From positions 40,381,634-40,445,633 of the forward strand of contig OZ022238.1 of the NCBI GenBank assembly GCA_963978895.1: DNA of 64,000 nt, in the 5' to 3' direction. This DNA comes from Erpobdella octoculata (taxonomy: Eukaryota; Annelida; Clitellata; Hirudinida; Erpobdellidae). The notes under the pieces are model-generated. The model was not told the origin of the DNA, did no database searches, and worked only from the letters and a program-made list of their open reading frames with translations. Position 1 is the first letter of the stretch, and every line of letters starts with the position of its first letter. A program made the translations under genes and the position numbers. Below are positions 47,171 to 58,180 of this stretch, piece after piece.

Positions 47171-47860
47171 TATTGGTTGATGCGTGCTTCACGTCCAGTA
47201 CTTCTATCTAGGAGTTTATTGACAAAATTATTGTACACGGCCAGGCACCAATCAACGCCGTGGCCGCTTATTGATAATAACATTGTACATGAGATTCTCA
47301 AAAGTGGCATTTGTACCGCTGAGCTCCACACCATCCTCGCGTCCAGTCCGAACGTCGTGAATCTCAACTGGAACGCAGTCCGAAGGTCAAAGTATTGTTT
47401 TCATCGCCGAGCAAGTCATGACACAACGACAAAAGATTGCTGTCTCCGAAGGCGCCAGCAGTACCACCAGCCGAAGATGAGATTAAACTGGTGGGGAAAA
47501 CGACGTCACCGCCAAACGGTGCTTGGCCATCTCCATGTGTAGCATCCCGAGCAGAAGCACAGCGGGCCATTTCATGAAGATTGACATCTCTTCCGGATTC
47601 AAGCCGACCGCGCGGTCCATACATATAAACGGAAGTGTGGCGCCTTTGGTCGCCAACGCTCAACGAATGAGATCCAAGTGGTACCCTGTCGCCACCGAAC
47701 CAGACGTAAGACACAATGGATGATTCTGTGCGTCTAGCCATCATGAGGACTTGATCATCCACGTCGGATTTGTTTTCAGTCGTAGAGAGAGTGACGGGTC
47801 TGCCACCACGAGAGATACAACAACTAACTTTTTTGATTGGTAGATCAGAGGTATGAGAGT
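47171..47860. other. GC-richer unidentified block
   Basis: Noticeably richer in G+C than its surroundings. Overlapping open frames on both strands (47,177-47,542 on plus; 47,364-47,762 on minus) have no recognisable domain. The codon pattern of neither is convincing. It may be a remnant of a different mobile element joined to the broken P-element copy. Confidence 0.35.
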
Positions 47861-47867
47861 CTACGGA

Positions 47868-48206
47868 TCAATCACGAGTATTGTTTTGTACATCACTTGT
47901 ACGCCGATGACAAGTAACAGAAGCAGATAAACTCGTTGGTTGTTGAGTTGCCACCCATGTTATCAGAAAAGATGTTTTTTTTATTGAAGGTGTACGTGGT
48001 ATTATCTGACCTAATATGATAAGTCTGATCGCGTCCATATTGTAACAGTAAAGTACAATTGAAACGATCACCCTGAACATTGATCGTGGGCGGTGTCTCA
48101 AGATCAACAAAGCTTCTTTGATCTTCAATCGGTTATTGTCTGTGTCAGAGGCAATTATTTCAGTGTTATCACCATGGACTCCTAAATAAAAGCTATCTGG
48201 ACACAA
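47868..48206 (-). pseudogene. Possible Penelope-like GIY-YIG C-terminal remnant
   Basis: The minus-strand frame reads EIIASDTDNNRLKIKEALLI and LRHRP, after which an alternative frame gives TINVQGDRFNCTLLLQYG. R-L-K-I-K-E-A-L-x-I-L...P-x-I-N matches the C-terminal part of the GIY-YIG nuclease domain of Penelope-like elements, and is comparable with RLKIKEALYILLMRPAINKQ at 62.9 kb. The catalytic N-terminal GIY-YIG part is absent. It overlaps the left inverted repeat that flanks the P-element-like gene. Confidence 0.45.
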
Positions 48207-48253
48207 ACCTGAATGGGCGTGAACCTGATGAGTCGACTACATGAGGCGATTGT
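48158..48253. repeat. Left inverted repeat flanking P-element-like gene
   Basis: The outer part contains ccatggactcctaaataaaa with gctatctggacaca, and the inner edge atgaggcgattg. The inverse lies at 51,809-51,897 (caatcgcctcat, then gtgtccagatagctttta and aggagtccatgg). Similarity is clear but imperfect, with a small unmatched stretch between inner and outer blocks. Confidence 0.7.
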
Positions 48254-48782
48254 GTACAAGCATGCAGATTGCAGATCCAGCATGCATCGACGTACACTAG
48301 CAGAACTTAACTAGCATCCTATAGTATAGGCTGCTGTGAGACGCTGCCAACTCATTAGTTCTCATCTTCCAGTGCGCTTCGATTGTTTGGATTTCGCCTA
48401 GTGTTTTATACGATTATTTCTAGTTGTTTGGATTTCGTTTAGTGTTTTATACAGTTTAATTCGAATTCTTAGTTTTAATTATTTGGATTTTTGTAAAATT
48501 TACAACAATCACGGTTATTCAACTACTACGTAGGTATATATTTATATGTTAGATACAATTAAAGTTATGTATGTGTGTGTGTGTGTTGACAATATTTAGG
48601 TAACAAAATTCTCATGTAGACATGCTCGATTTATTTATATTTATAAATTTATATGTATATATATATAAATATTTATTTATTTTTTATATTTATATTTAAT
48701 TTATTTCTCTTGGATTTCAGTTCACTCTACCTGTCATCTGAAATAGCATTCATTTCATTAAAGTTTACTACAACCTTCGACA

Positions 48783-51631
48783 TGGTTAATAAATGTTCGG
48801 CTTTTGGGTGTAAAAGTGGCTACAGTGAGAACTGCAACAATGCTCGTATCACATTCCATTCTTTTCCCCATGATGAAGTTATTCGCGAGAAATGGGTTCG
48901 AGCCAATCCAAGAAAAGATTTCAAAGTTTCAGCATATTCCAGAATGTGTTCTCTTCATTTTAAAGAGAGTGATTTTATAGAAGAGCGGACAGACACAAAC
49001 CTTTATCGGCTGAAAAAGTTTACGTCGACTCAATTAAAGAAAAGATATTTGAAAAGTGATGCTGTTCCATCTGTTTTCCCAAATGCACCAGCTTATTTTT
49101 CTACACCAACTACTGTAACGCATCGTGTTTCATCTGCCTTGACTTCTGCATCAGGACGACTTAACCAGGAATCTCAGAGACTAGAAGCGCTGATTAAGAA
49201 ATTTGATGCTGATCAGAATATTCAAAAATTAACTTTACATGAATTACATAAAAAATTGATAGTTGATCCTGCCTTGCCACAGGGGTTTCAGATGCTCCTT
49301 CAGAACAACAATTTGATTATTTATTTATTAAGTTTTGTTGACGACATTCCTGAATTGTTGGCAGCTATCTCAATTCGACCAGATTACACTGTTGTTGTGA
49401 CAGTCGAACAAAAACAAGTGCCACCAAAAGAATATCAAATGCTGCTGGAAGGTCCTCTCACAACAATTCTTCAGCTGTTGAACTTGATGGCTCTTGTCAA
49501 AGCTTGGACTGATGACAGGAAGTGTCGTCCTGCCAGTCTTCATCTTAGTACAGCCATCATGTGTTTGAAAGATTACATGGACACTCTTGAAGTTTGTTCA
49601 GAAGAACATCGCCATCTACGTTTTCTTATTGAACAGCTTGAACTTTCAGCAAAAAACAAATTTAGAAGGAACTATTCACCAGAATTAACAATTCTTTCTT
49701 ATTTGATTAATGCAACTAGTCCTGCGGCATACCGGGTTTTACGAGAAGAAAATGTTCTGTGTCTGCCGTCCATAGTCACGTTGGGGAAAATTACAAAAAA
49801 AGTTAATCCCAGCACAGGATTAGACAATGCGTCTTACCTCAAATTGAGAATAACCAATCTCAATGAATTTCAACGAAAAGTTGTTTTAATGGTTGATGAA
49901 ATTTACATTGCTAAGCAGGTCGAGTATAGCAGTGGTGAGGTGCAAGTTCTTACAGCTGACGGAGCCGTAGCTTCAACTCTCTTGACGTTCATGGTGAAGT
50001 CAGTAGTGGGAAAGTACAAGGATGTTGTTGCCATCTATCCGATGGCAAAGATTACAGCTGAAGTAATTCACAAATGCTACAATGAAGTGGTTGCCTCAAT
50101 TTTCAAGGTTGGATTTACTGTTGTAGCCATCTCGGTGGACAACGCGGCAGTAAACCGCAAATTTTTTGTTAATCAGCTTTGCGGGGGCACATTGAGGACT
50201 AGTGTCACAGATTCTTCATCACAGCAGAATATCTTCCTAATTTTTGACCCAGTCCATGACCTGAAAAATATTTACAATAATTTTCAATCAAAAAAACGTT
50301 TTCAGTGCCCAGAGTTCCAGCAAAACTTACCTCATGGCTGCAGGGCAGATTTTAATCATATAATCCAGTTGTTCCACCATGAAGCATCATTTGCTCTGAA
50401 GAAAGCCCACAAACTGTCGCCAGCCTCATTGAACCCAAAGAGTATTGAGAAAACCTCAGTTTCTTTGGCTACTTCAGTTTTTTCAGAAAGTACTCGCGAT
50501 GCTCTGAATTACTATGCCGAACATGCCGGAAAGACAGAATGGCATGGTACAGCAGAGTTTGTCACGCTTATTTTAAAACTCTGGAACATTATGAACGTGA
50601 AGTCCTCCGTTAAGGGAAAACAAAAACGAAATATAAACATGGACCCCATCCGATCTACTGCAGATTGGAAACTCAGCTTTCTCAATGAGTTTGCTGAGTT
50701 TCTACAACGCTGGGAAGCGAACGGCAAGGAAGGTCTGACTCGAGAAACTTTTCTTGCTCTACGGCATACATGTGTTGCACTGGCTGATTGTGCTGCATAT
50801 CTGCTCACTCATTTCGGGTTTGATTTTGTTCTGCTTGGTCAGCTGCAGTCTGATGCTTTGGAGTCTCGCTTTGGGTGGTTGCGTCAAATGTCAGGAGCGA
50901 ACTATTATATTTCTATGCGTCAGGTGTTGGAGAACGATAAAAAAATTCGAGCTGTATCTCTTCTTAAATTTTCCAAGTTTTCTCTTTCTGACATTAACGC
51001 TGCTTTCGAAGGAGAGACCGCTTCAACTTCAGCTGCTGAAGAGCTTGACATAACAGCAGATTTTATAGCTGAGCAACTTGTTATGGATGTGCACCCTTCA
51101 GCCAGTGATGCACACATAATTTTTTATATCAGTGGAGCCATAGCTAGATCTACAGTTACTTTTACAAAAGGTGACTTCTGCCGAGAAGTCATTATCTTAG
51201 ACGAAAACCTACCGCCAGTTCAAGTTGAAGACAAGGAGGGTTTGAATTATGAGTTATCTGCCTTCCTGGACAGTATCAATCGGGGCGGTCTAGTAAAGCC
51301 AACAGAATTTGTCTATCAATTAGTTCTTCACTGTTGGCGTGTGTTTGAAGAAATAAAAAAAATAGAATCTTTGAAAACTAGGTTTTTGCTCTCTACAGGA
51401 CAGAGAAAACTGTTCTGTAAAATTATGGATCGTGCAACTTATCATGAAAGTTACATGCATCTGGTGTTTGGCAACAACATGTGCAGCAAAAGTCATGATT
51501 TGCAAAGCCACATAATTCGTAGGTTTTTTAACACTGTGGCTAAGAACTTAGTAAAAGAAATAACTAGAGAAGCCAGCAATAATAATAAAGCTAAAAAAAG
51601 AAAAATAGATAAATTAACAAGCTGCTTTTGA
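48783..51631 (+). CDS. P-element-like transposase with THAP domain (THAP9-like)
   Basis: An intact 949-codon frame counted from MVNKCSAFGCKSGYSENCNN at 48,783; the frame stays open further upstream, but only into AT-rich simple sequence. Residues 1-90 form a THAP zinc finger: C5, C10, a middle Trp in REKWVRANP, MCSLHFKESDF with the C-x2-H pair, and DAVPSVFP closing it. A leucine-rich probable coiled coil follows. The RNase-H-like catalytic core has VVLMVDEIYIAKQVEYSSGE (first Asp), VAISVDNAAVNRKFF (second Asp) and LQSDALESRFGWLRQ (Glu). The tail is basic (NNNKAKKRKIDKL). P transposases cut and paste DNA using GTP. An aataaa signal lies at about 51,717. Imperfect inverted repeats lie on both sides, at 48,158-48,253 and 51,809-51,897. 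With no stops it could be active or domesticated. Confidence 0.93.
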
Positions 51632-51808
51632 ATGACACTTTAATTTTTATTGTTTTTCCATTTAAAAGTACTTTTTAAATATTTTAAATATTAAAATTTT
51701 CAATTGCTCTTTTTTAATAAATACTCACATTTTAACTGTTCTGTTTTATCCTCAAACAATAAAAACTCATAATTTTACACTTGTAGCTTTATTAACCATC
51801 GTAGCGTA

Positions 51809-51897
51809 ACGCTAATGCAATCGCCTCATTTGGTAGACAACGCCGCTTCAGGTTGGTGTCCAGATAGCTTTTATTAAGGAGTCCATGGTTATCACCA
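51809..51897. repeat. Right inverted repeat flanking P-element-like gene
   Basis: The inverse of 48,158-48,253. It reads caatcgcctcat, then a diverged stretch, then tcaggttggtgtccagatag and ttattaaggagtccatggtt. With the left copy it brackets about 3.6 kb containing the transposase gene. Confidence 0.7.
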
Positions 51898-52734
51898 AGC
51901 AAATTTTTACTAGGTTTTCATTGTGATCAAATGATCAAAGAGGCCTCCGCCCTGTGTGAGCATTGCCAATTGTCGAGAAAGAGTTGTGCGAGGATGTCCT
52001 ATATATTATGTTGCTGGATGGTCGTGTTTGTAAGGATGAGTGAACATATACACAACATTAGATTTCTGATGTTTGCAACTGTTATATGGATTATTTTTTA
52101 ACACGAGCTTATTGTAATAGATAAAATAATTTAAAAAAATTTGTTGAAAGACCACGTTTTTGCGAACTAAAAAGATAAGAATAATTTTTCTCTGGGCTGT
52201 GTGAGAAATGTTTTTTATAGAGGCATGCATTAATTGTGAACATTCGTATAACAAGCCATACATATTTAAAAATTAAAACGTGGGGCGCCTTTTACTCAAA
52301 CTAGCCATCTGCTAGTTTTTAAACAAGATAGAACGCTTTTTTATTAAATGCTTTTATTTAACTCCATTTGTCTCTCTGTTTGTTTGTTGGTTTATTTGTC
52401 TGTGGTGATCAAATTTTAGAAACGGAAATTCACTTACTTTTCGACCACCTAGAGCTCTAAAACTTTCAGGAAATCTTTATTCTGGATGACAATACATGAA
52501 TTATATGTTTCCAACATGAATTAGACCTTAAATAAATTAAAACTAATGAAATCATGTTAATTCCTGCTATCTAGCGACTTTAATAAGTTGTTTATGTATA
52601 AGTCGCCAGATGTCCAAAATAATTAAACAGTACGGATGTTTATTTATAAGTCGCCAGAGATCCAAAAAAATTAACAAGAGGCAAAGAAAAACATTTTTTT
52701 AAAATTTATTTTTTGACTAATATATATAATATAT
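51898..52734. other. No gene recognised
   Basis: AT-rich sequence with a minus-strand open frame at 52,006-52,263 that shows no motif. A short direct repeat, ataagtcgccaga, occurs near 52,600 and 52,650 (gtcgccagatgtccaaaa and gtcgccagagatccaaaa), suggesting a small tandem duplication. Confidence 0.4.
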
Positions 52735-52770
52735 ATTTACTAAAGATAGCCTGTCAAAAATGACGGATTT
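52735..52770 (-). mobile_element. Helitron 3'-end-like hairpin terminus (minus)
   Basis: The minus strand reads ccgtcatttttgacaggcta and then tctttagta before TA repeats. The stem CCGTCA/TGACAG with a TTTT loop matches the hairpin at 56,901-56,916 (CCGTCA-tttt-TGACGG followed by gctatctcttgta). That plus-strand hairpin follows a Helitron coding remnant, so this is probably the same kind of Helitron 3' end in the opposite orientation. No coding part is attached here. Confidence 0.6.
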
Positions 52771-52797
52771 GTTTGAATCTATTTATATATTTTTACG

Positions 52798-52888
52798 CAT
52801 ACATACATACATACATACATACATACATACATACAAACATACATACATGCATACATGCATACATACATACATACATACATACATACAG
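52798..52888. repeat. (CATA)n microsatellite
   Basis: A tetranucleotide array of about 90 bp with a few CAAA and TGCA variants. Confidence 0.93.
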
Positions 52889-52917
52889 ACATTGGAAATT
52901 ATGTCCATTTAAATCAC

Positions 52918-52918
<1 letters not shown>

Positions 52919-52978
<60 letters not shown>
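52919..52978. repeat. (TA)n microsatellite
   Basis: A TA array immediately preceding the CTAG edge of element copy 5. Confidence 0.95.
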
Positions 52979-52979
<1 letters not shown>

Positions 52980-53452
52980 TAGCGGGGGCACCCGCGTTGC
53001 CCGGGGTTTTTAGAGGTTTTTCTAACGTTTGTCTCTCTCGCTCCCGTCTCCTCCACTTTCCCGTTCCCGTCGCGTTCCCGGTCGCTTTTCCGCTCTCGGT
53101 CGTTTTCCCGCTCTCGGTCATTTTCCAGCTCCCGGTCACTTTCCCGCTCCCGGTTGCTATCCCGTTCTCGGTCGCTTTCCCTTTCCTGCTTTATCTTTCG
53201 CTCTCAGTTGGCTTCCCGTTCCCGTTTTCGCTTAATTATGTATGTGTATATATATGTATATAGTTCCCGCTCACTCACTCTCTCCGCTCCGCTCATTTTG
53301 TGACGGTATTCAATTTTTTTTCCATATTTGATCCCCTTGACTCCCAAGGTTGTGTGAATATTTCATTACAATCGGATGAATGGTGTAGCAATGCATAAAA
53401 GACATACATACATACATACATACATACATACATACATAGAAACATTCATTTT
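52979..53452 (-). mobile_element. Microsatellite-bearing GC-hairpin element, copy 5
   Basis: Near-full minus-strand copy: ctagcgggggcacccgcgtt and gcccggggtttttagagg, then the C/T-rich zone with ctcccggtcactttcccgc-type units. It continues with ctcccgctcactcac, tttgtgacggtattcaa, caaggttgtgtg and cggatgaatggtgtagcaat, a short (CATA)n block, and aaacattcattttaatat. TA arrays lie on both sides. Confidence 0.88.
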
Positions 53453-53454
53453 AA

Positions 53455-53570
<116 letters not shown>

Positions 53571-53625
53571 CTAGCTGACCCAGCTAGCTGACCCAGCAAA
53601 CGTTGTTTTGCCTTTCAGATTATTT
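53571..53625. mobile_element. Helentron-like terminus (CTAGCTGACCC...)
   Basis: ctagctgacccagctagctg followed by acccagcaaacgttgttttg. The motif CTAGCTGACCC-GCAAACGTTGTTTTGCC is, from general knowledge, a recurring terminus of Helitron/Helentron-type elements in invertebrates. The first 13 bp are duplicated in tandem here. The sequence after it, to about 54,020, holds no recognised gene, but has aagcttgccccccccctgc and ttcttgcgggcgaccatg near its far end. Confidence 0.5.
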
Positions 53626-54022
53626 TGTTTTTTTTTTATTAAAAGCTTAATGTACAAAATTATGACAATTTAAAAAAATCAATTTCGAAGATCAATCGAG
53701 TGTACAATGCCTTGGGTTTTTGAAAGTTTTTTTTATCGTTCTTCTCTCTTGCTCCCGTTTCTTTTTTTAATTTTCAGTGTGTTTTTAAAGCATTTTGAAA
53801 TATTTATTATGATGTAAAATAAAATGAGGTTGAGTAAAATTGTACTATATATACCTAATTTTAAACAAAAAATTTTCTTAGGTCTCAATTGAGCCCCAAG
53901 ACCCCATACAATTTTGGGAAACAAGAAGAAACCGGAGAGAAAATGTGAGACAAAAGGCGAAGAGAAAAAAAATAAAAAGCTTGCCCCCCCCCTGCAAAAA
54001 TTCTTGCGGGCGACCATGATAT

Positions 54023-54515
<493 letters not shown>

Positions 54516-54517
54516 TA

Positions 54518-54898
54518 TTAGCGGAGATACCCGGCGTTGCCCGGGTCTTGTAGAGGTTTTTCTAATGTTTGTCTCTTTCTCTCCCGTTTCCTTTCCCACC
54601 TGCTTTCCCACTCCTGTTCGCTTTCCCGTTTTCGGTCGTTTTCCCGCTGCCGGTCGCTTTCCCGTTCCCGGTCGCTTTCCCGCTCCCGGTCGCTTTCCCG
54701 CTCCCGGTCGCTTTCCCGCTCCCGGTCGCTTTCCCGCTCCCGGTCGCTTTCCCGCTCCCGGTCGCTTTCCCGCTCCCGGTCGTTTTCCCGTTCCCGGTCG
54801 CTGTCCCGTTCCCGCTCACGTTTGCTCTCCCATTCCCGCTCATGCTTGCTTTTCCGTTCCCGCTCGCTGTCCGTTCCGGATCGCTTTCCCGTTTCTAT
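54518..54898 (-). mobile_element. Microsatellite-bearing element, copy 7 (hairpin and C/T-rich half)
   Basis: Minus-strand half-element: tagcggagatacccggcgtt and gcccgggtcttgtagagg, then an extended C/T-rich tandem zone ending ccgtttctataatagac. Joined to copy 6, it makes an inverted, head-to-head arrangement of two half copies. Confidence 0.8.
54620..54810. repeat. 18-bp minisatellite cgctttcccgctcccggt
   Basis: About ten tandem units of cgctttcccgctcccggt, the first and last ones diverged (gttttc, ttcccg). Units of the same kind occur two to five times in the other element copies, so this copy has expanded. Three frames stay open across it (P-V-A-F-P-L and R-S-L-S-R-S types), which explains long spurious open frames. 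Confidence 0.95.
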
Positions 54899-54973
54899 AA
54901 TAGACAAACTAACCAACAAATATTCATATTAATATAATAGTAGACCACGTCACTGGCTGATTCTGTCACAAAA

Positions 54974-54979
<6 letters not shown>

Positions 54980-55028
<49 letters not shown>

Positions 55029-55039
55029 ATATATATATT
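54980..55039. repeat. (TA)n microsatellite
   Basis: A TA array in the Helitron 5' region. It is preceded by tagtagaccacgtcactg, which also occurs at 61,664-61,685 before another TA array, so both mark the same upstream Helitron sequence. Confidence 0.93.
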
Positions 55040-55116
55040 AGTTTTGTTTTTCCTTTTAATTAAGTTCACATTTTAATTATTGAAAAATAAAGTATATTTT
55101 TTTAAACAAAATATCT

Positions 55117-56176
55117 CCTAATATGAATGACGACGAAGATCCTGTGTCGAGAAAACGGCGTCTAGTTAAAGAAAGGCAACAGAGATGTCGCGCAAGACAA
55201 ACTCCACAATCAAAAGCAAAATCTTTACCAGATTTGATACAAAAAACAAACAGTGAACTGAATAAATTATCCTTTTGGTTAAAATGCAATAAATTATCTC
55301 TCAATGCTGATAAAACTAACTACATTGTATTTCATAATCCTCGTAAAAGGTTTTCCCCAGACAACATAGAACTAACAGTTGATGGCTCTAAAATAGATAA
55401 TGTTTCAGTAACAAAATTTTTAGGAGTCTACGTTGATCAACACTTAACATGGGCTCATCATGTAAACTATGTTTTCAAAAAAGTTTCCCTGCATTCAGGT
55501 ATAATTCATCGTCTTTCGTGGTTTCTTCCTAGCAAGGTTTTGCTGACACTGTACTTTTCATTAATATATCCTTTCATTAACTATTGTAATTTTATATGGT
55601 GTATCAACTACAGAAGTCGAATAACAAAAATAATGATTCTCCAAAAACGTACTATTAGAGCAATTTTTCACCTGCCCAGGAGTCATTCAACCAAAACCAC
55701 TCGGATAAACAACCATTTGTTGACAATTGATCAAGTCTGTCTATATCAATCAGCAATTTACATGTATAAGTATGCACATGATCTTTCACCCCAATATTCA
55801 ACGAGTCACCTTTATAAAGCAGAAGAAGTTCACAACCATTTTGTGCGTTCTAAACACTGTTTCCGTTCAGGATTGATCCGGTCGACACTTGGAATGCACT
55901 CGATAAAATTTGTTGGTCCTAAGATCTGGAATTCTCTGCCGCATGACATCAACAAAAGTTCTCTCAGCTCATTCAAGGCTTCTCTGAAAAATTACCTGCT
56001 GCACAAGACTTTGAAAGACTTCATACCAATTCAGTGAAGATATTTGCTCTTTTGTAAATTTTTACTTTTTTACAATTTTATGTACAGGGTTACAGTCTCG
56101 CAGGAACATTTGTTCTTTTTCTGTTGCCCCTTATTTGTTTTTTTTTGTCGAAATTGTGATTTTTTTTTATAAATAA

Positions 56177-56210
<34 letters not shown>

Positions 56211-56859
56211 GAAGCAAAAATTCGAGTTTTAGATGCAGAAGCTTATCAACAATCACTGCACATATGTCTGTTGAGGAATTGCAAATTTGTCATGCTTCTC
56301 ATGCCGCATCACAACAACGTTATGTCTATCGACTTATTCCTCAACATCTAGAAGCTCTTCACACTTCCAAAGCTGCCTCGCAACGTCATCGAGTTTTGCA
56401 AATGTCTCCCAATGAATTGCAGCTACATCGAGCTGCTAATGCGATCTCCCAACGTTTAGCACGAGATCGTGCGGGTGAGGCAGTTCGTAACGAAGCAATT
56501 AACTTCAACGAAACTCAATTCGATCAACATGATTGTGGTGAATTTGATGTTTTATGTACTTCATGTCGATCAAGAAATTTTGCTGCAGAGCAACCATCAG
56601 ATGGACTATTCACTTCATGTTGTCGAAAAGGCAAAGTAATGTTGCCAAAACCAATTGACATTCACGGTAATACACTTGAATATCTCGATTTTTTTAAAAG
56701 CCTCATGTCAGACACGGCCAATCCAGATAGACAAAATTTTCGACAACATATTCGATCATACAACAGCGCAGTTTCTTTCGCTTCCATGGGCACAACAATT
56801 TTTGATTTGCTTATATATAAAAAAAAATTGTATGGTTATCAAATGTCATTTTGATTTTG
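55117..56859 (+). pseudogene. Helitron Rep/helicase N-terminal fragment, split by a LINE
   Basis: Part 1 (55,123-55,221) reads MNDDEDPVSRKRRLVKERQQ and then RCRARQTPQSKAK. Part 2 (56,212 onward) continues KIRVLDAEAYQQS, then in another frame ELQICHASHAASQQRYVYRL, repeated LRRAAN-like segments, CTSCRSRNFAAEQPSDGLFT, and IRSYNSAVSFASMG. The R-E-x3-R repeat stretch, C-x2-C pairs and the Y-N-x-A-x-x-F-A-S-M-G motif mark the start of the Helitron_like_N domain of Rep/helicase proteins. After FASMG the frame jumps to non-coding 3' sequence ending in a hairpin at 56,901, so the Rep catalytic H-x-H/Y and helicase parts are deleted. A second start of the same family lies at 63,858. Confidence 0.85.
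55222..56211 (+). mobile_element. 5'-truncated LINE with poly(A), inserted in Helitron
   Basis: The insert encodes the RT C-terminal part: LNKLSFWLKCNKLSLNADKT, KFLGVYVDQHLTWAHHVNYV, FINYCNFIWCINYRSRI, RTIRAIFHLPRSHSTKTTR and FVGPKIWNSLPHDI, then a stop at 56,037. It continues as a 3' UTR with aataaattt and a poly(A) tail to about 56,210. This is the distal RT and C-terminus of a jockey/CR1-like LINE; the 5' end, including catalytic YADD, is absent. The direct repeat aagcaaaa at 55,214-55,221 and 56,212-56,219 is the target duplication, and an uninterrupted Helitron copy at 63,858 shows the empty site. The 304-codon open frame here is an accidental fusion of Helitron start and LINE end. Confidence 0.93.
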
Positions 56860-56900
56860 TTGACTATTTTTATAATAACGGGCGCCGTATTTTAAAACTT

Positions 56901-56936
56901 CCGTCATTTTTGACGGGCTATCTCTTGTATATATAT
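56901..56936 (+). mobile_element. Helitron 3'-end hairpin
   Basis: CCGTCA-tttt-TGACGG is a perfect 6-bp stem with a 4-nt loop, followed by gctatctcttgta and TA repeats. A short hairpin near the 3' end is typical of Helitrons. The same motif, inverted, lies at 52,735-52,770. Confidence 0.65.
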
Positions 56937-57413
56937 ATAGTCTTAGCAAATCTATTTTACGTTTTATAGGCTAACAGAAGTTATGAAAGAATGGAAAAGA
57001 GAAAATGAGCGTGAACGGGAACGGGAACGGGAACGGGAGAGCAACCGTGACCGGGAATGGGAGAGCAAGCATGACCGGGAACGGGAGAGCTAGCGTGAGC
57101 GGGAACGGGAAAGCGACCGGGAACGGGAAAGCGACCGGGAACGGGAAAGCGATCGGGAACGCGGAAAGCAACCGGGAACGCGGAAAGCGACTGGAATCGG
57201 GAGAGCAAGCTTGGAAGGAAACGCGAGCAAGAGAGAAAATCGATAACAAAACTTCTGAGCGGGAAAGCGACCGGGAGCTGGAAAATGACCGAGAGCGGAA
57301 AAGCGACCGGGAACGCGACGAAAACGGGAAAGTGGAGAAGGAAACGGGAGCGAGAGAGACAAACATTAGAAAAACCTCTAAAAACCCCGGGCAACGCCGG
57401 GTAACCCCGCTAG
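56937..57413 (+). mobile_element. Microsatellite-bearing GC-hairpin element, copy 8
   Basis: Plus-strand copy: tagtcttagcaaatctattt, then a long G/A-rich zone with repeated cgggaacgggaaagcgac-type units, gagcgagagagacaaacatt, agaaaaacctctaaaaaccc, the hairpin cgggcaacgccgggt and a ctag edge before TA repeats. Unlike copies 1-3 it has no (TATG)n or gcattgctacacc block. Its beginning is shared instead with the fragment at 25,471. Confidence 0.85.
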
Positions 57414-57423
57414 TATATATATA

Positions 57424-57506
<83 letters not shown>
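57414..57506. repeat. (TA)n microsatellite
   Basis: A TA array separating oppositely oriented copies 8 and 9, whose hairpin ends face each other across it. Confidence 0.95.
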
Positions 57507-57509
<3 letters not shown>

Positions 57510-57708
57510 CGGGGGCACCCGGCGTTGCCCGGAGTTTTTAAAGGTTTACCTAATGCGTTTCTTTTTTGGTCCCGTTTCCTTCCCGCTTGCGCTCCCGCTC
57601 CAGGTCGTTATCCGTTCCCTGTCGCTTTCCCGCTCTTTCTTTCGCTCTCAGTTGCCCCCCCCCCTAGATCCGATTCTACATACATACATACATACATACA
57701 TACATACA

Positions 57709-57742
<34 letters not shown>

Positions 57743-58043
57743 CATACATACATCCATACATACATACATACATACATAGATACATACATACATACATACA
57801 TACATACATACATACATACATACATACATACATACATACATACATACATACATACATACATACATACATACATGCATGCATGCATGCATACATACATACA
57901 TACATACATACATACATACATACATACATACATACATACATACATACATACATACATACATACATACATACATACATACATACATACATACATACATACA
58001 TACATACATACATACATACATACATACATACAAACATTCATTT
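57507..58043 (-). mobile_element. Microsatellite-bearing GC-hairpin element, copy 9
   Basis: Minus-strand: tagcgggggcacccggcgtt, gcccggagtttttaaaggtt, a short C/T-rich zone with gtcgttatccgttccctg, a C run with ctagatccgattctac, then a 355-bp (CATA)n block and acaaacattcatttttat. It is the inverse of the right part of copy 1 (32,041-32,209) with the same gatctaggagg junction, so these two share a subfamily lacking the gcattgctacacc block. Confidence 0.85.
57678..58032. repeat. (CATA)n microsatellite inside copy 9
   Basis: About 88 units with variants (ccata near 57,753, a tgca run at 57,872-57,886). Open frames across it are artefacts. Confidence 0.97.
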
Positions 58044-58094
58044 TTATATATATAGATGACAATACATGATTCAATTTAAAAAAAACTTAATTTG

Positions 58095-58180
58095 AACATC
58101 TTTTGTATTTCTAAATCGAGTGTATTTTAAATTAAAGTTTGTGTTAAAAAACTCTTTACTTCCTTTACTACATAGATACA
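58095..58180 (-). repeat. Dispersed block A, copy 4 (inverted, partial)
   Basis: Reads gtatttctaaatcgagtgta then aactctttacttcctttac; its inverse matches aagtaaaggaaaaaacgag and aatacactcgattaagaaat at 5,185-5,250. Confidence 0.7.

Noticed and set aside
55123..56037. A single 304-codon gene
   Set aside because: Its first 33 codons are Helitron and the rest is LINE, joined at a target duplication; it is an insertion product.
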